DNA from: Faucicola sp032089155
Lineage (GTDB): Bacteria > Pseudomonadota > Gammaproteobacteria > Pseudomonadales > Moraxellaceae
DNA: 11,608 nt
Direction: 5' to 3'
Assembly (NCBI GenBank): GCA_032089155.1
Contig: DAMDEV010000080.1
Span: 1-11,608 of the forward strand
Shown in pieces: positions 6,368 to 11,608 of the stretch (within the stretch, counting starts at the first letter, position 1; every line of letters starts with the position of its first letter). The notes under the pieces were generated by a model. That model was not told the DNA's origin and did no database searches. It saw only the letters and a program-made list of their open reading frames with translations. The translations under genes and the position numbers were made by a program.

Positions 6368-7618
6368 ATGAATACCTTACCGCTGTTTTTTAAATTAGAA
6401 AATCGCCCTGTGCTCGTGGTTGGCGGTGGGGAAGTGGCACTGCGTAAAGCGGATTTGCTTGACAAAGCTGGGGCAACTATCACCTTTGTCGCACCTAGCT
6501 ATGAGCCAAGACTCACTGCGCAATTTAGTGATTCTCGTCATCAATTGATTAACGATGTTTATCAGCAAAAATATTTGGATAAACAAACCATCGTCATTGC
6601 TTGTACCGATGATGAAACGGTGAATGCGCAGATTTTTCATGACTGTGAAGATCGTTTTATCCCAGTCAATGTCGTCGATAATCCACCGCTATGTACCTTT
6701 ATCTTTCCTGCCATCGTTGACCGCAATCCGATTACCATTGCGGTATCNNNNNNNNNNNNNNNNNNNNNNNNNNNNNNNNNNNNNNNNNNNNNNNNNNNNN
6801 NNNNNNNNNNNNNNNNNNNNNNNNNNNNNNNNNNNNNNNNNNNNNNNCAGCACGCCAACAACCAGCCGACAGATAAAGCACAGCTTGGTAAGGTGTACAT
6901 TGTGGGCGCAGGGGCAGGCGACCCTGATTTGCTCACCTTTAAAGCGCTACGATTGATGCAACAAGCGGACATCGTATTTTATGATAATTTGGTTTCAGCG
7001 CAGATTCTCGATTTATGCAGGCGTGATGCCACCAAAATCTACGTGGGCAAAAAAGCCAGTGATCATGCGGTGGGGCAAGAAAAAATCAATGAGCTACTCG
7101 TTGAACAGGCGCAGCAAGGGAAACGCGTGTTACGTCTCAAAGGCGGTGATCCATATGTATTTGGGCGTGGCGGCGAAGAAGCCGAGCAATTGGTTGCAGC
7201 TGGGATTGATTTTGAAGTCGTGCCGGGCATCACCGCAGCCACTGCGGCAGCAAGCTGTGCCGGTATTCCATTGACTCACCGTGCGTATGCGCACTCTGTC
7301 AAGTTCGTCACCGCCTCTCTTAAGACGGATATCATCAATGAAGACTTTGCCAGCTGGCTTGATGATAACCAAACCGTGGTTTTTTATATGGGGTTAAAGC
7401 AGCTTGATAAATTGACGAGTGGCTTGATTGACGCAGGAAAAAATCCCAGTACACCGATTGCGATTGTGTCAAATGCCAGCTTGCCCCATCAGCAAGTTTT
7501 GACAGGCACGCTTGAGACCATCGTGGCAAAACAAGCCGAGGCAAACTTGCCCGCCCCAGCGATTTTAATTATGGGCAATGTGGTTAAGCTACATCACAGA
7601 CTTAATAAACTATCTTAA
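6368..7618 (+). CDS. cysG: Siroheme synthase CysG (methyltransferase/dehydrogenase/ferrochelatase), interrupted by an assembly gap
   Basis: Makes siroheme for CysI from uroporphyrinogen III. The N-terminal part (NAD-dependent precorrin-2 dehydrogenase/ferrochelatase) shows LVVGGGEVALRK near the start and NVVDNPP and FPAIVDRNPITIAV before the gap. The C-terminal part (SAM-dependent uroporphyrinogen-III C-methyltransferase) shows VGAGAGDPDLLT, VLRLKGGDPYVFGRGGEE, VVPGITAA and GIPLTHR. I choose ATG 6368 because MNTLPLFFKLENRPVLVVGGG lines up with the usual N terminus and GAGA lies six bases upstream; ATG 6353 has no ribosome binding site. The 100 N at 6748-6847 hide the central dimerisation region. 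The frame continues across them, but the real gap is probably longer. No clear terminator follows. Confidence 0.93.
   Translation: MNTLPLFFKLENRPVLVVGGGEVALRKADLLDKAGATITFVAPSYEPRLTAQFSDSRHQLINDVYQQKYLDKQTIVIACTDDETVNAQIFHDCEDRFIPVNVVDNPPLCTFIFPAIVDRNPITIAVXXXXXXXXXXXXXXXXXXXXXXXXXXXXXXXXXXQHANNQPTDKAQLGKVYIVGAGAGDPDLLTFKALRLMQQADIVFYDNLVSAQILDLCRRDATKIYVGKKASDHAVGQEKINELLVEQAQQGKRVLRLKGGDPYVFGRGGEEAEQLVAAGIDFEVVPGITAATAAASCAGIPLTHRAYAHSVKFVTASLKTDIINEDFASWLDDNQTVVFYMGLKQLDKLTSGLIDAGKNPSTPIAIVSNASLPHQQVLTGTLETIVAKQAEANLPAPAILIMGNVVKLHHRLNKLS
6748..6847. other. Assembly gap of 100 N inside cysG
   Basis: Exactly 100 undetermined bases, the conventional length for a scaffold gap of unknown size. 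It falls between the dehydrogenase and methyltransferase parts of cysG. Anything said about this part of the protein is inferred. Confidence 0.97.
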
Positions 7619-7626
7619 TAAACTAT
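7601..7626. repeat. 13-bp tandem duplication across the cysG stop codon
   Basis: CTTAATAAACTAT occurs at 7601-7613 and again at 7614-7626. The first copy encodes the last residues Leu-Asn-Lys-Leu; the second supplies TAA. With a single copy the frame would have ended Leu-Asn-Lys-Leu at TAG, so the duplication changed only the last residue and stop codon. Confidence 0.8.
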
Positions 7627-7731
7627 AGCAATCTTTAATTGATGGGGTATGGCAGTTAAAAAAGCTTGCCTATTGCGGTAAATACTTATAACTTAAATAC
7701 CCGTTAGAAAGATTAACGAATTGGTCAGATA

Positions 7732-7747
7732 ACAAAAATATTTTTGT
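7732..7747. promoter_or_regulatory. 16-bp perfect palindrome upstream of ggt
   Basis: ACAAAAATATTTTTGT is a perfect dyad without a spacer, 105 bases before the ggt start. The rest of 7619-7852 is AT-rich, with no gene visible. The palindrome could be an operator for a dimeric regulator; its low complexity means chance is possible. Confidence 0.35.
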
Positions 7748-7788
7748 CACAATTTAATATGACGTTTTTTGTGAAAGGATTCTTTATA

Positions 7789-7822
7789 TTGTAGCAATAC
7801 ATATTATTTGTATCTGCTACAA
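7789..7822. promoter_or_regulatory. 34-bp inverted repeat in the ggt leader or promoter
   Basis: TTGTAGCA-ATACA (7789-7801) is mirrored by TGTAT-C-TGCTACAA (7809-7822): 13 pairs with one bulged C, around a 7-base AT loop. The loop contains TATTAT (7802-7807), a plausible -10 with a weak -35 (TTCTTT, 7780-7785). Either a repressor site over the promoter or an mRNA leader hairpin 18 bases before the AAGGA ribosome binding site would fit. Confidence 0.5.
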
Positions 7823-7852
7823 CATCAACTAGTAATTTAGAAGGATAGGGAC

Positions 7853-9622
7853 ATGCGACTAAAACCTAAACTGATTTTAACTAATCTGTCATTGGCTTTA
7901 ATGTTGGTGATATCACCCATTGCCCAAAGCAAACTATTACCAAAACCCGCCACCAATGCTAGCCAGTTAGCGGCAAATCGCTACGATAGCAGTAATGATA
8001 TCTTTCATCCTGTCTATGGTAAAAATGGTATGGTGGCTTCCGAACAAGGGTTAGCAACGCAAGTTGGTTTGGATATATTAAAACAAGGCGGGAATGCTAT
8101 CGATGCGGCGGTCGCGGTTGGATTTGCCTTAGCAGTCGTCTTGCCAAATGCAGGCAACATTGGTGGTGGTGGTTTTATGGTGTTGCATGATGATAAAACT
8201 GGCAAAGATGTTGCGATTGATTTTCGCGAAATTGCGCCAGCCAAAGCCAGCCGTGATATGTACCTTGATAATCAAGGTAATGTTATTGATGGAAAATCAT
8301 TGTTCACGCATGACGCTTCAGGTGTGCCTGGGACAGTAGCTGGGATGGAATACGCGCTAAAAAAATGGGGTACAATGCCATTATCTAAAGTGCTTGAACC
8401 TGCAATTAAGCTTGCAGACAAAGGGTTTATTGTCAGTGATGTATTGGCACAGACGTTAAAAGAAGAAAAATCAACACTGGGTAAATGGTCAGCTAGCAAA
8501 GCGATTTTTTTCAAAAACGGTGAACCGCTGAAATCTGGTGATTTGTTGGTACAAAAAGACTTGGCGAAATCATTGCGTTTGATTGCCAAACAAGGGGCAA
8601 AAGCATTTTATCAAGGTGAAATCGCCACAAAAATTGCTAAAGAAATGCAATCACATGGTGGCACAATGACACTTGAAGATTTAAAAGCATATAAAGTTGT
8701 TGAGCGTCAGCCAATTATTGGTGATTATCGAGGCTATAAAGTTGTTACCATGCCACCCCCAAGTTCGGGTGGTGTACACTTGATTGAGATATTAAATATG
8801 CTTGAGCATTACCCTATCAAAGAAGATGGGGTAAATAGCGCCAAAAATATTCATCACATGGCAGAGAGTATGAAATTAGCCTATGCTGACCGCTCAGAAT
8901 ATTTGGGCGACCCGGATTTTGTCAAAATCCCTGTCACAGGTTTAACTTCGAAAGCCTATGCTAATGAACTGGTCAAAACGATTGATGATAATAAAGCAAG
9001 ACTTTCATCAAACATTAAACCTGGTAAACCACAACCTTATGAAAGTGACCAGACTACGCATTTTTCCGTCATGGATAAAGCGGGCAATGCCGTTGCTGTC
9101 ACCTATACATTAAATCTTAACTTTGGTAGTGGCATTGTTGTAGAAGGCACAGGGATTTTACTCAATAATGAAATGGATGACTTCTCAGTGAAACCCGGTG
9201 TGCCAAATGCGTTTGGTCTAGTGGGCGGTGCTGCCAATGCGATTGAAGCAAAAAAACGTCCACTTTCTTCAATGACACCAACGATTGTCATGAAGAATAA
9301 TAAACCTTGGCTTGTGACAGGTAGTCCAGGTGGGGCTCGTATCATCACGACTGTATTGCAAAGTGTGGTTAATACGATTGACCATGAAATGAATCCAGCA
9401 GAAGCGATAATTACACCACGAGTTCATCACCAATGGTTACCCGATGAGCTTAGAGTTGAAGAAGGCATTAGTCCTGATACGATAAAATTGTTGCAAGACA
9501 AAGGTCATAAAGTTGTTACTAAAGCACCAATGGGACGTATTCAAATTATTCAAGCTGATGATTCTGGGTTTTATGGCTATTCTGACCCAAGAAATCCTGA
9601 TGGCAAAACATTAGGTTTCTAA
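7853..9622 (+). CDS. ggt: Gamma-glutamyltransferase (glutathione hydrolase), exported proenzyme
   Basis: Cleaves the gamma-glutamyl bond of glutathione and related compounds, outside the cytoplasm (EC 2.3.2.2/3.4.19.13). The 589 residues start with a signal peptide (basic RLKPK, hydrophobic core 7-20, likely cleavage near residue 26). The proenzyme splits itself before Thr401 in QTTHFS, the catalytic nucleophile equivalent to E. coli Thr391. Substrate-binding residues match the E. coli enzyme: Arg125 in DFREIAP, Asp443 in NNEMDDF, Ser472-Ser473 in PLSSM, and Gly493-Gly494 in GSPGG. The lid loop KPGVPNAFGLVG (447-458) is present. The ATG has AAGGA seven bases upstream. Its own terminator follows. 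Hand counts of sample lines give about 37% GC, against 47-50% in the cys genes, so it may have been acquired separately. Confidence 0.95.
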   Translation: MRLKPKLILTNLSLALMLVISPIAQSKLLPKPATNASQLAANRYDSSNDIFHPVYGKNGMVASEQGLATQVGLDILKQGGNAIDAAVAVGFALAVVLPNAGNIGGGGFMVLHDDKTGKDVAIDFREIAPAKASRDMYLDNQGNVIDGKSLFTHDASGVPGTVAGMEYALKKWGTMPLSKVLEPAIKLADKGFIVSDVLAQTLKEEKSTLGKWSASKAIFFKNGEPLKSGDLLVQKDLAKSLRLIAKQGAKAFYQGEIATKIAKEMQSHGGTMTLEDLKAYKVVERQPIIGDYRGYKVVTMPPPSSGGVHLIEILNMLEHYPIKEDGVNSAKNIHHMAESMKLAYADRSEYLGDPDFVKIPVTGLTSKAYANELVKTIDDNKARLSSNIKPGKPQPYESDQTTHFSVMDKAGNAVAVTYTLNLNFGSGIVVEGTGILLNNEMDDFSVKPGVPNAFGLVGGAANAIEAKKRPLSSMTPTIVMKNNKPWLVTGSPGGARIITTVLQSVVNTIDHEMNPAEAIITPRVHHQWLPDELRVEEGISPDTIKLLQDKGHKVVTKAPMGRIQIIQADDSGFYGYSDPRNPDGKTLGF

Positions 9623-9632
9623 ACTGTTCATT

Positions 9633-9667
9633 AAAAAAACGTGAGTGCTGCTACTCACGTTTTTTTT
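9633..9667 (+). terminator. Bidirectional Rho-independent terminator between ggt and the monooxygenase gene
   Basis: ACGTGAGT (9639-9646) and ACTCACGT (9653-9660) form a perfect 8-bp stem around GCTGCT, with seven A before and seven T after. It ends ggt. Read on the minus strand it can also end the nitronate monooxygenase transcript, which now reaches it only through the inserted foldback element. Confidence 0.88.
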
Positions 9668-9701
9668 ACTAACAAAATATATCAAGATTATTTTTTGCCA
9701 T

Positions 9702-9876
9702 TAGGGCGTGTCCCTATTTGGATAATGAGGCTAAAAATAGACTAAATCGCCAGCAAAACAAGGCAAATTGTGCAGATAATATTGGAATATTGTCAAACAA
9801 TTTAACGCAGTTTTGCCAGATTTAGGCATTTTTAGGCCATTAAAAATACTTTGTTCCGAATTAGGGACACGCCCTA
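9702..9876. mobile_element. MITE-like foldback element with palindromic terminal repeats and a TA target duplication
   Basis: TAGGGCGTGTCCCTA at 9702-9716 is exactly inverted at 9862-9876. Taking TA as the duplicated target, the element body is 9704-9874 (171 bp). The inverted symmetry continues inwards: GGCTAAAAAT (9729-9738) against ATTTTTAGGCC (9828-9838), CTAAATC (9742-9748) against GATTTAG (9819-9825), CCAGCAAAAC (9750-9759) against GTTTTGCCAG (9810-9819), and AAATTGT (9765-9771) against ACAATTT (9797-9803), with AATATT-GG-AATATT at the centre. There is no open reading frame of note, so it would need a transposase from elsewhere. A TA target suggests the IS630/mariner group or some IS5-family members; I cannot name the parent. 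Its right edge contains the stop codon of the next gene. Confidence 0.75.
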
Positions 9877-10932
9877 GTAGCCAAATAAATCTTGAATAAT
9901 TTTATCTGCTGTACCACTTTTCGCCAATCTCGCATTTTGCCCTGCCCACAGTGAGCTAAACTCATCACTTCCCATGCTTTCGGCTTTGGCTTTAATGGGG
10001 TTGCTGACAAACGATGCATGGGGAAATGGGGGTGCAGACTCGCTAATATACCCCGTTTCTTGCATAAAGCGATTGACAATCCCGCGTGCTAAGCCGCCAC
10101 TAAATACATTGGTTAAAGCGGTGTGTTCGGCTCGCTCACTTTGTAGCGCCTTGCGATGAAAGTCTTTGGTATCACACTCATCTGCCAGCATAAAAGCCGT
10201 ACCTACTTGTACTGCGCTAGCGCCCATAGCAAACGCTGCTTGTGCGGTAGCGTTGTCGCTGATACCGCCTGCCGCAATCACCGGCAAACTGACAGAGCGG
10301 ATGATATTGGGCAATAGGCTAAAAGTGCCCGTTTGCAGCGTCACATCTTGGCTTAAAAACATACCCCGATGTCCGCCAGCTTCCAACCCCTGCGCGATAA
10401 TCATATCCGCCCCATTGGACTGCAACCAGCGCGCTTCTGCAGGCGTGGTGGCAGAGGATATCACAATCGCTCCGGATTTTTTGACGATATTTAACAAAGC
10501 TTTGTCCGGTAGCCCAAAATGAAAACTCACCACAGGGACTTTTAAATCCGCCACTAGCGCTGCTTGTTCATGGGTAAATGGCTGACGTCCACCGGTCGTG
10601 GCTATCTCATCTTGCGTCAAACCCAATTCTTGATAATAAGGTTGTAGTGCATTAAACCATTTTTCTTGCATCGCTTGGGTATAGTCAGGTTGTTGATGCG
10701 CAAAAAAATTGACATTGAAGGGGGCATCGGTCGCTTGGCGGATACTCGCAATTTCACTTTCGATTTTTTGTAGGCTGAGCAGGGCGCCAGGCAGTGAGCC
10801 GAGTCCGCCTGCTTGGCACACGGCGATAGCAAGTTTGCTGTCTTGCACGCCTGCCATCGGCGCTTGAATGATGGGCAATTTAACTTTAACGTAATCAAGA
10901 AAGCTGTTAATCGCCTTGGTATGATGGATCAT
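9874..10932 (-). CDS. Nitronate monooxygenase (2-nitropropane dioxygenase family), class I-like
   Basis: FMN-dependent cytoplasmic TIM-barrel enzyme that oxidises nitronates such as propionate 3-nitronate, probably for detoxification. The 352 residues begin with the FMN-binding PIIQAPMAG (20-28). Then come GGLGSLPG (42-49), FHFGLP (137-142), QGLEAGGHRG with His188 (181-190), PVIAAGGI (217-224) and the phosphate-binding GASAVQVGTAFM (237-248). The ATG at 10932 has AAGGA seven bases upstream on the minus strand. The last codons are Phe-Gly-Tyr-TAG, and the TAG is made by the junction with the foldback element. The gene converges with ggt and stands alone. Hand counts give about 50-57% GC, the highest in the window. 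Substrate is inferred from family only; some relatives are enoyl reductases or dehydrogenases. Confidence 0.9.
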   Translation of the reverse strand: MIHHTKAINSFLDYVKVKLPIIQAPMAGVQDSKLAIAVCQAGGLGSLPGALLSLQKIESEIASIRQATDAPFNVNFFAHQQPDYTQAMQEKWFNALQPYYQELGLTQDEIATTGGRQPFTHEQAALVADLKVPVVSFHFGLPDKALLNIVKKSGAIVISSATTPAEARWLQSNGADMIIAQGLEAGGHRGMFLSQDVTLQTGTFSLLPNIIRSVSLPVIAAGGISDNATAQAAFAMGASAVQVGTAFMLADECDTKDFHRKALQSERAEHTALTNVFSGGLARGIVNRFMQETGYISESAPPFPHASFVSNPIKAKAESMGSDEFSSLWAGQNARLAKSGTADKIIQDLFGY

Positions 10933-11009
10933 TTTATGTTCCTTGTTATTGTCTTAATGTGTTTGTCTCAACGTTATGGTTTTACAGGGCAAAAATCGAA
11001 AACCATTTT

Positions 11010-11038
11010 AGTGTATCGCCAATAGATGACATTGAAAA
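11010..11038 (-). promoter_or_regulatory. Candidate promoter of the nitronate monooxygenase gene
   Basis: On the minus strand, TTTTCA (11038-11033) and TACACT (11015-11010) are separated by 17 bases; each matches four of six consensus bases. Initiation would fall near 11003, about 70 bases before the start codon. The rest of 10933-11082 shows only a spaced 8-bp direct repeat, GCTATATG at 11041-11048 and 11056-11063. Confidence 0.35.
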
Positions 11039-11082
11039 GCGCTATATGGAGTAGTGCTATATGCCCGTTATAAATCGGCTGA

Positions 11083-11116
11083 ATATAAAAAAGCCCCAGT
11101 AACATCACTGGGGCTT
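11083..11116 (-). terminator. Rho-independent terminator of folE
   Basis: AAGCCCCAGT (11091-11100) and ACTGGGGCTT (11107-11116) form a perfect 10-bp GC-rich stem around AACATC. On the minus strand the stem is followed by a T-rich tail (TTTTTTATATTC), so it terminates folE about 75 bases after its stop. The plus-strand tail is much weaker. Confidence 0.88.
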
Positions 11117-11130
11117 ATTTGACTAGTTAA

Positions 11131-11195
11131 TTTAGGTTGACTGTTTAGGCGCTAAGTTTAGGTACTGAGCTTAGGTACCAAGTTTAGACACTAGG
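11131..11195. repeat. Degenerate 13-bp tandem array at the folE 3' end
   Basis: Five 13-base units lie end to end: TTTAGGTTGACTG, TTTAGGCGCTAAG, TTTAGGTACTGAG, CTTAGGTACCAAG and TTTAGACACTAGG. The last unit includes the folE stop codon (11191-11193). The shared start is TTTAGG; in the folE mRNA direction each unit reads as a CCTAAA-ending block. Copies differ, so the array is old or under loose selection. It lies between the stop and the terminator of folE. Confidence 0.75.
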
Positions 11196-11608
11196 CGCTT
11201 GGTATCGCCATTAACAGCGCTTGTCTTGCCTCGGTATTGTGTTTGAATTCGCCCAGTAGTGACATACTGCGAGTATCGGATTTTTGCTTCATCACCCCAC
11301 GCATCATCATGCACATATGCGCGGCATCCATCACCACCGCCGCGCCTTTTGCCCCTGTCATATCCATCACCGCTTGGGCGATTTGGCGGGTTAGGTTTTC
11401 TTGAATTTGCAAACGTCGAGCGTACATATCTACGATACGTGCCATTTTTGACAGTCCAATCACTTTGCCATCCGGCAGATACGCCACATGGGCAATGCCA
11501 TAAAAAGGCAACATGTGATGCTCACACATCGAATAAAACTCGATATTTTTTACCATGACTAATTCATTATTGTCAGTTGGAAAAATCGCGTTGTTAGTAA
11601 TTTCGACC
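11191..11608 (-). CDS. folE: GTP cyclohydrolase I FolE (5' end cut by window)
   Basis: Converts GTP to 7,8-dihydroneopterin triphosphate and formate, the first step of tetrahydrofolate (and in some bacteria queuosine) synthesis. The frame is open to the right edge of the window, where it reads VEITNNAIFPTDNNELV before the Met at 11556, so that Met is internal. In all, 138 residues are visible. Zinc ligands are in SMCEHHMLPF (Cys and His) and AAHMCMMMRG (Cys), the classic FolE1 sites. IGLSKMARIVDMYARRLQIQ and the C-terminal LLGEFKHNTEAR also match the family, especially Pseudomonas/Acinetobacter-type enzymes. About 45 or more N-terminal residues lie outside. The 3' end carries a repeat array and a strong terminator. 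Confidence 0.94.
   Translation of the reverse strand, partial: VEITNNAIFPTDNNELVMVKNIEFYSMCEHHMLPFYGIAHVAYLPDGKVIGLSKMARIVDMYARRLQIQENLTRQIAQAVMDMTGAKGAAVVMDAAHMCMMMRGVMKQKSDTRSMSLLGEFKHNTEARQALLMAIPSA

Noticed and set aside
6353..6370. ATG at 6353 as the cysG start
   Set aside because: No ribosome binding site, and it adds five residues not expected in the family; ATG 6368 has GAGA at a good distance and fits the usual N terminus.
6624..6972. Open frames spanning the N gap in other frames and on the minus strand
   Set aside because: They exist only because unknown bases cannot contain stops, and they overlap the recognised cysG.
11131..11195. The 13-bp array as a CRISPR
   Set aside because: Units are contiguous without spacers, too short and degenerate, and no cas genes are present.
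11191..11556. ATG at 11556 as the folE start, giving a 121-residue protein
   Set aside because: The same frame continues to the window edge with residues typical of FolE before this Met, so it is internal.
11259..11558. 99-codon open frame opposite folE
   Set aside because: Shadow of folE on the other strand, with no recognisable motif.

Overview
The window looks like chromosomal DNA of a Moraxellaceae-type gammaproteobacterium (Moraxella, Psychrobacter or Acinetobacter relatives). This is an inference from protein resemblance, moderate base composition and the cysI-DUF934 gene pair; I could not search a database. It is mostly a sulfate-assimilation region, followed by a gamma-glutamyltransferase, a nitronate monooxygenase and the start of a folate gene. 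One 100-N assembly gap interrupts cysG. I found no tRNA, rRNA, CRISPR array or prophage.

Layout: (1) 1-1433, + strand: the end of cysW (cut by the window edge) and a short cysA, the permease and ATPase of the sulfate/thiosulfate importer. (2) 1443-1538: two hairpin terminators between convergent cysA and sat. (3) 1583-2839, - strand: sat, a single-chain ATP sulfurylase. (4) 2840-3120: divergent sat/cysI control region with a 17-bp inverted repeat beside a TATAAT and a 14-bp tandem repeat just before cysI. (5) 3121-5409, + strand: cysI (sulfite reductase hemoprotein) and a tightly coupled DUF934 gene, then a terminator. (6) 5629-7618, + strand: cysH and cysG, separated by a UUCG-capped hairpin. 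(7) 7853-9622, + strand: ggt, clearly more AT-rich than its neighbours, preceded by two palindromes and followed by a strong terminator. (8) 9702-9876: a MITE-like foldback element whose right end supplies the stop codon of the next gene. (9) 9874-10932, - strand: a class I-type nitronate monooxygenase. (10) 11083-11608, - strand: terminator, a degenerate 13-bp tandem array, and the 3' part of folE (cut by the window edge).

How the genes fit together: CysW and CysA import sulfate, Sat makes APS, CysH reduces the activated sulfate to sulfite, CysI reduces sulfite to sulfide, and CysG makes the siroheme CysI needs. DUF934 probably supports the CysI step. No APS kinase (cysC) or flavoprotein subunit (cysJ) is visible here, so whether CysH uses APS or PAPS, and who feeds electrons to CysI, remain open. 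Ggt could contribute sulfur and amino acids by hydrolysing glutathione outside the cytoplasm, but its base composition and flanks suggest a separate history.

I do not see a wholly new system. The most interesting items are the MITE insertion that replaces a stop codon without changing the protein, the repeat arrays near cysI and folE, and the unusual set of sulfate-activation and reduction enzymes.
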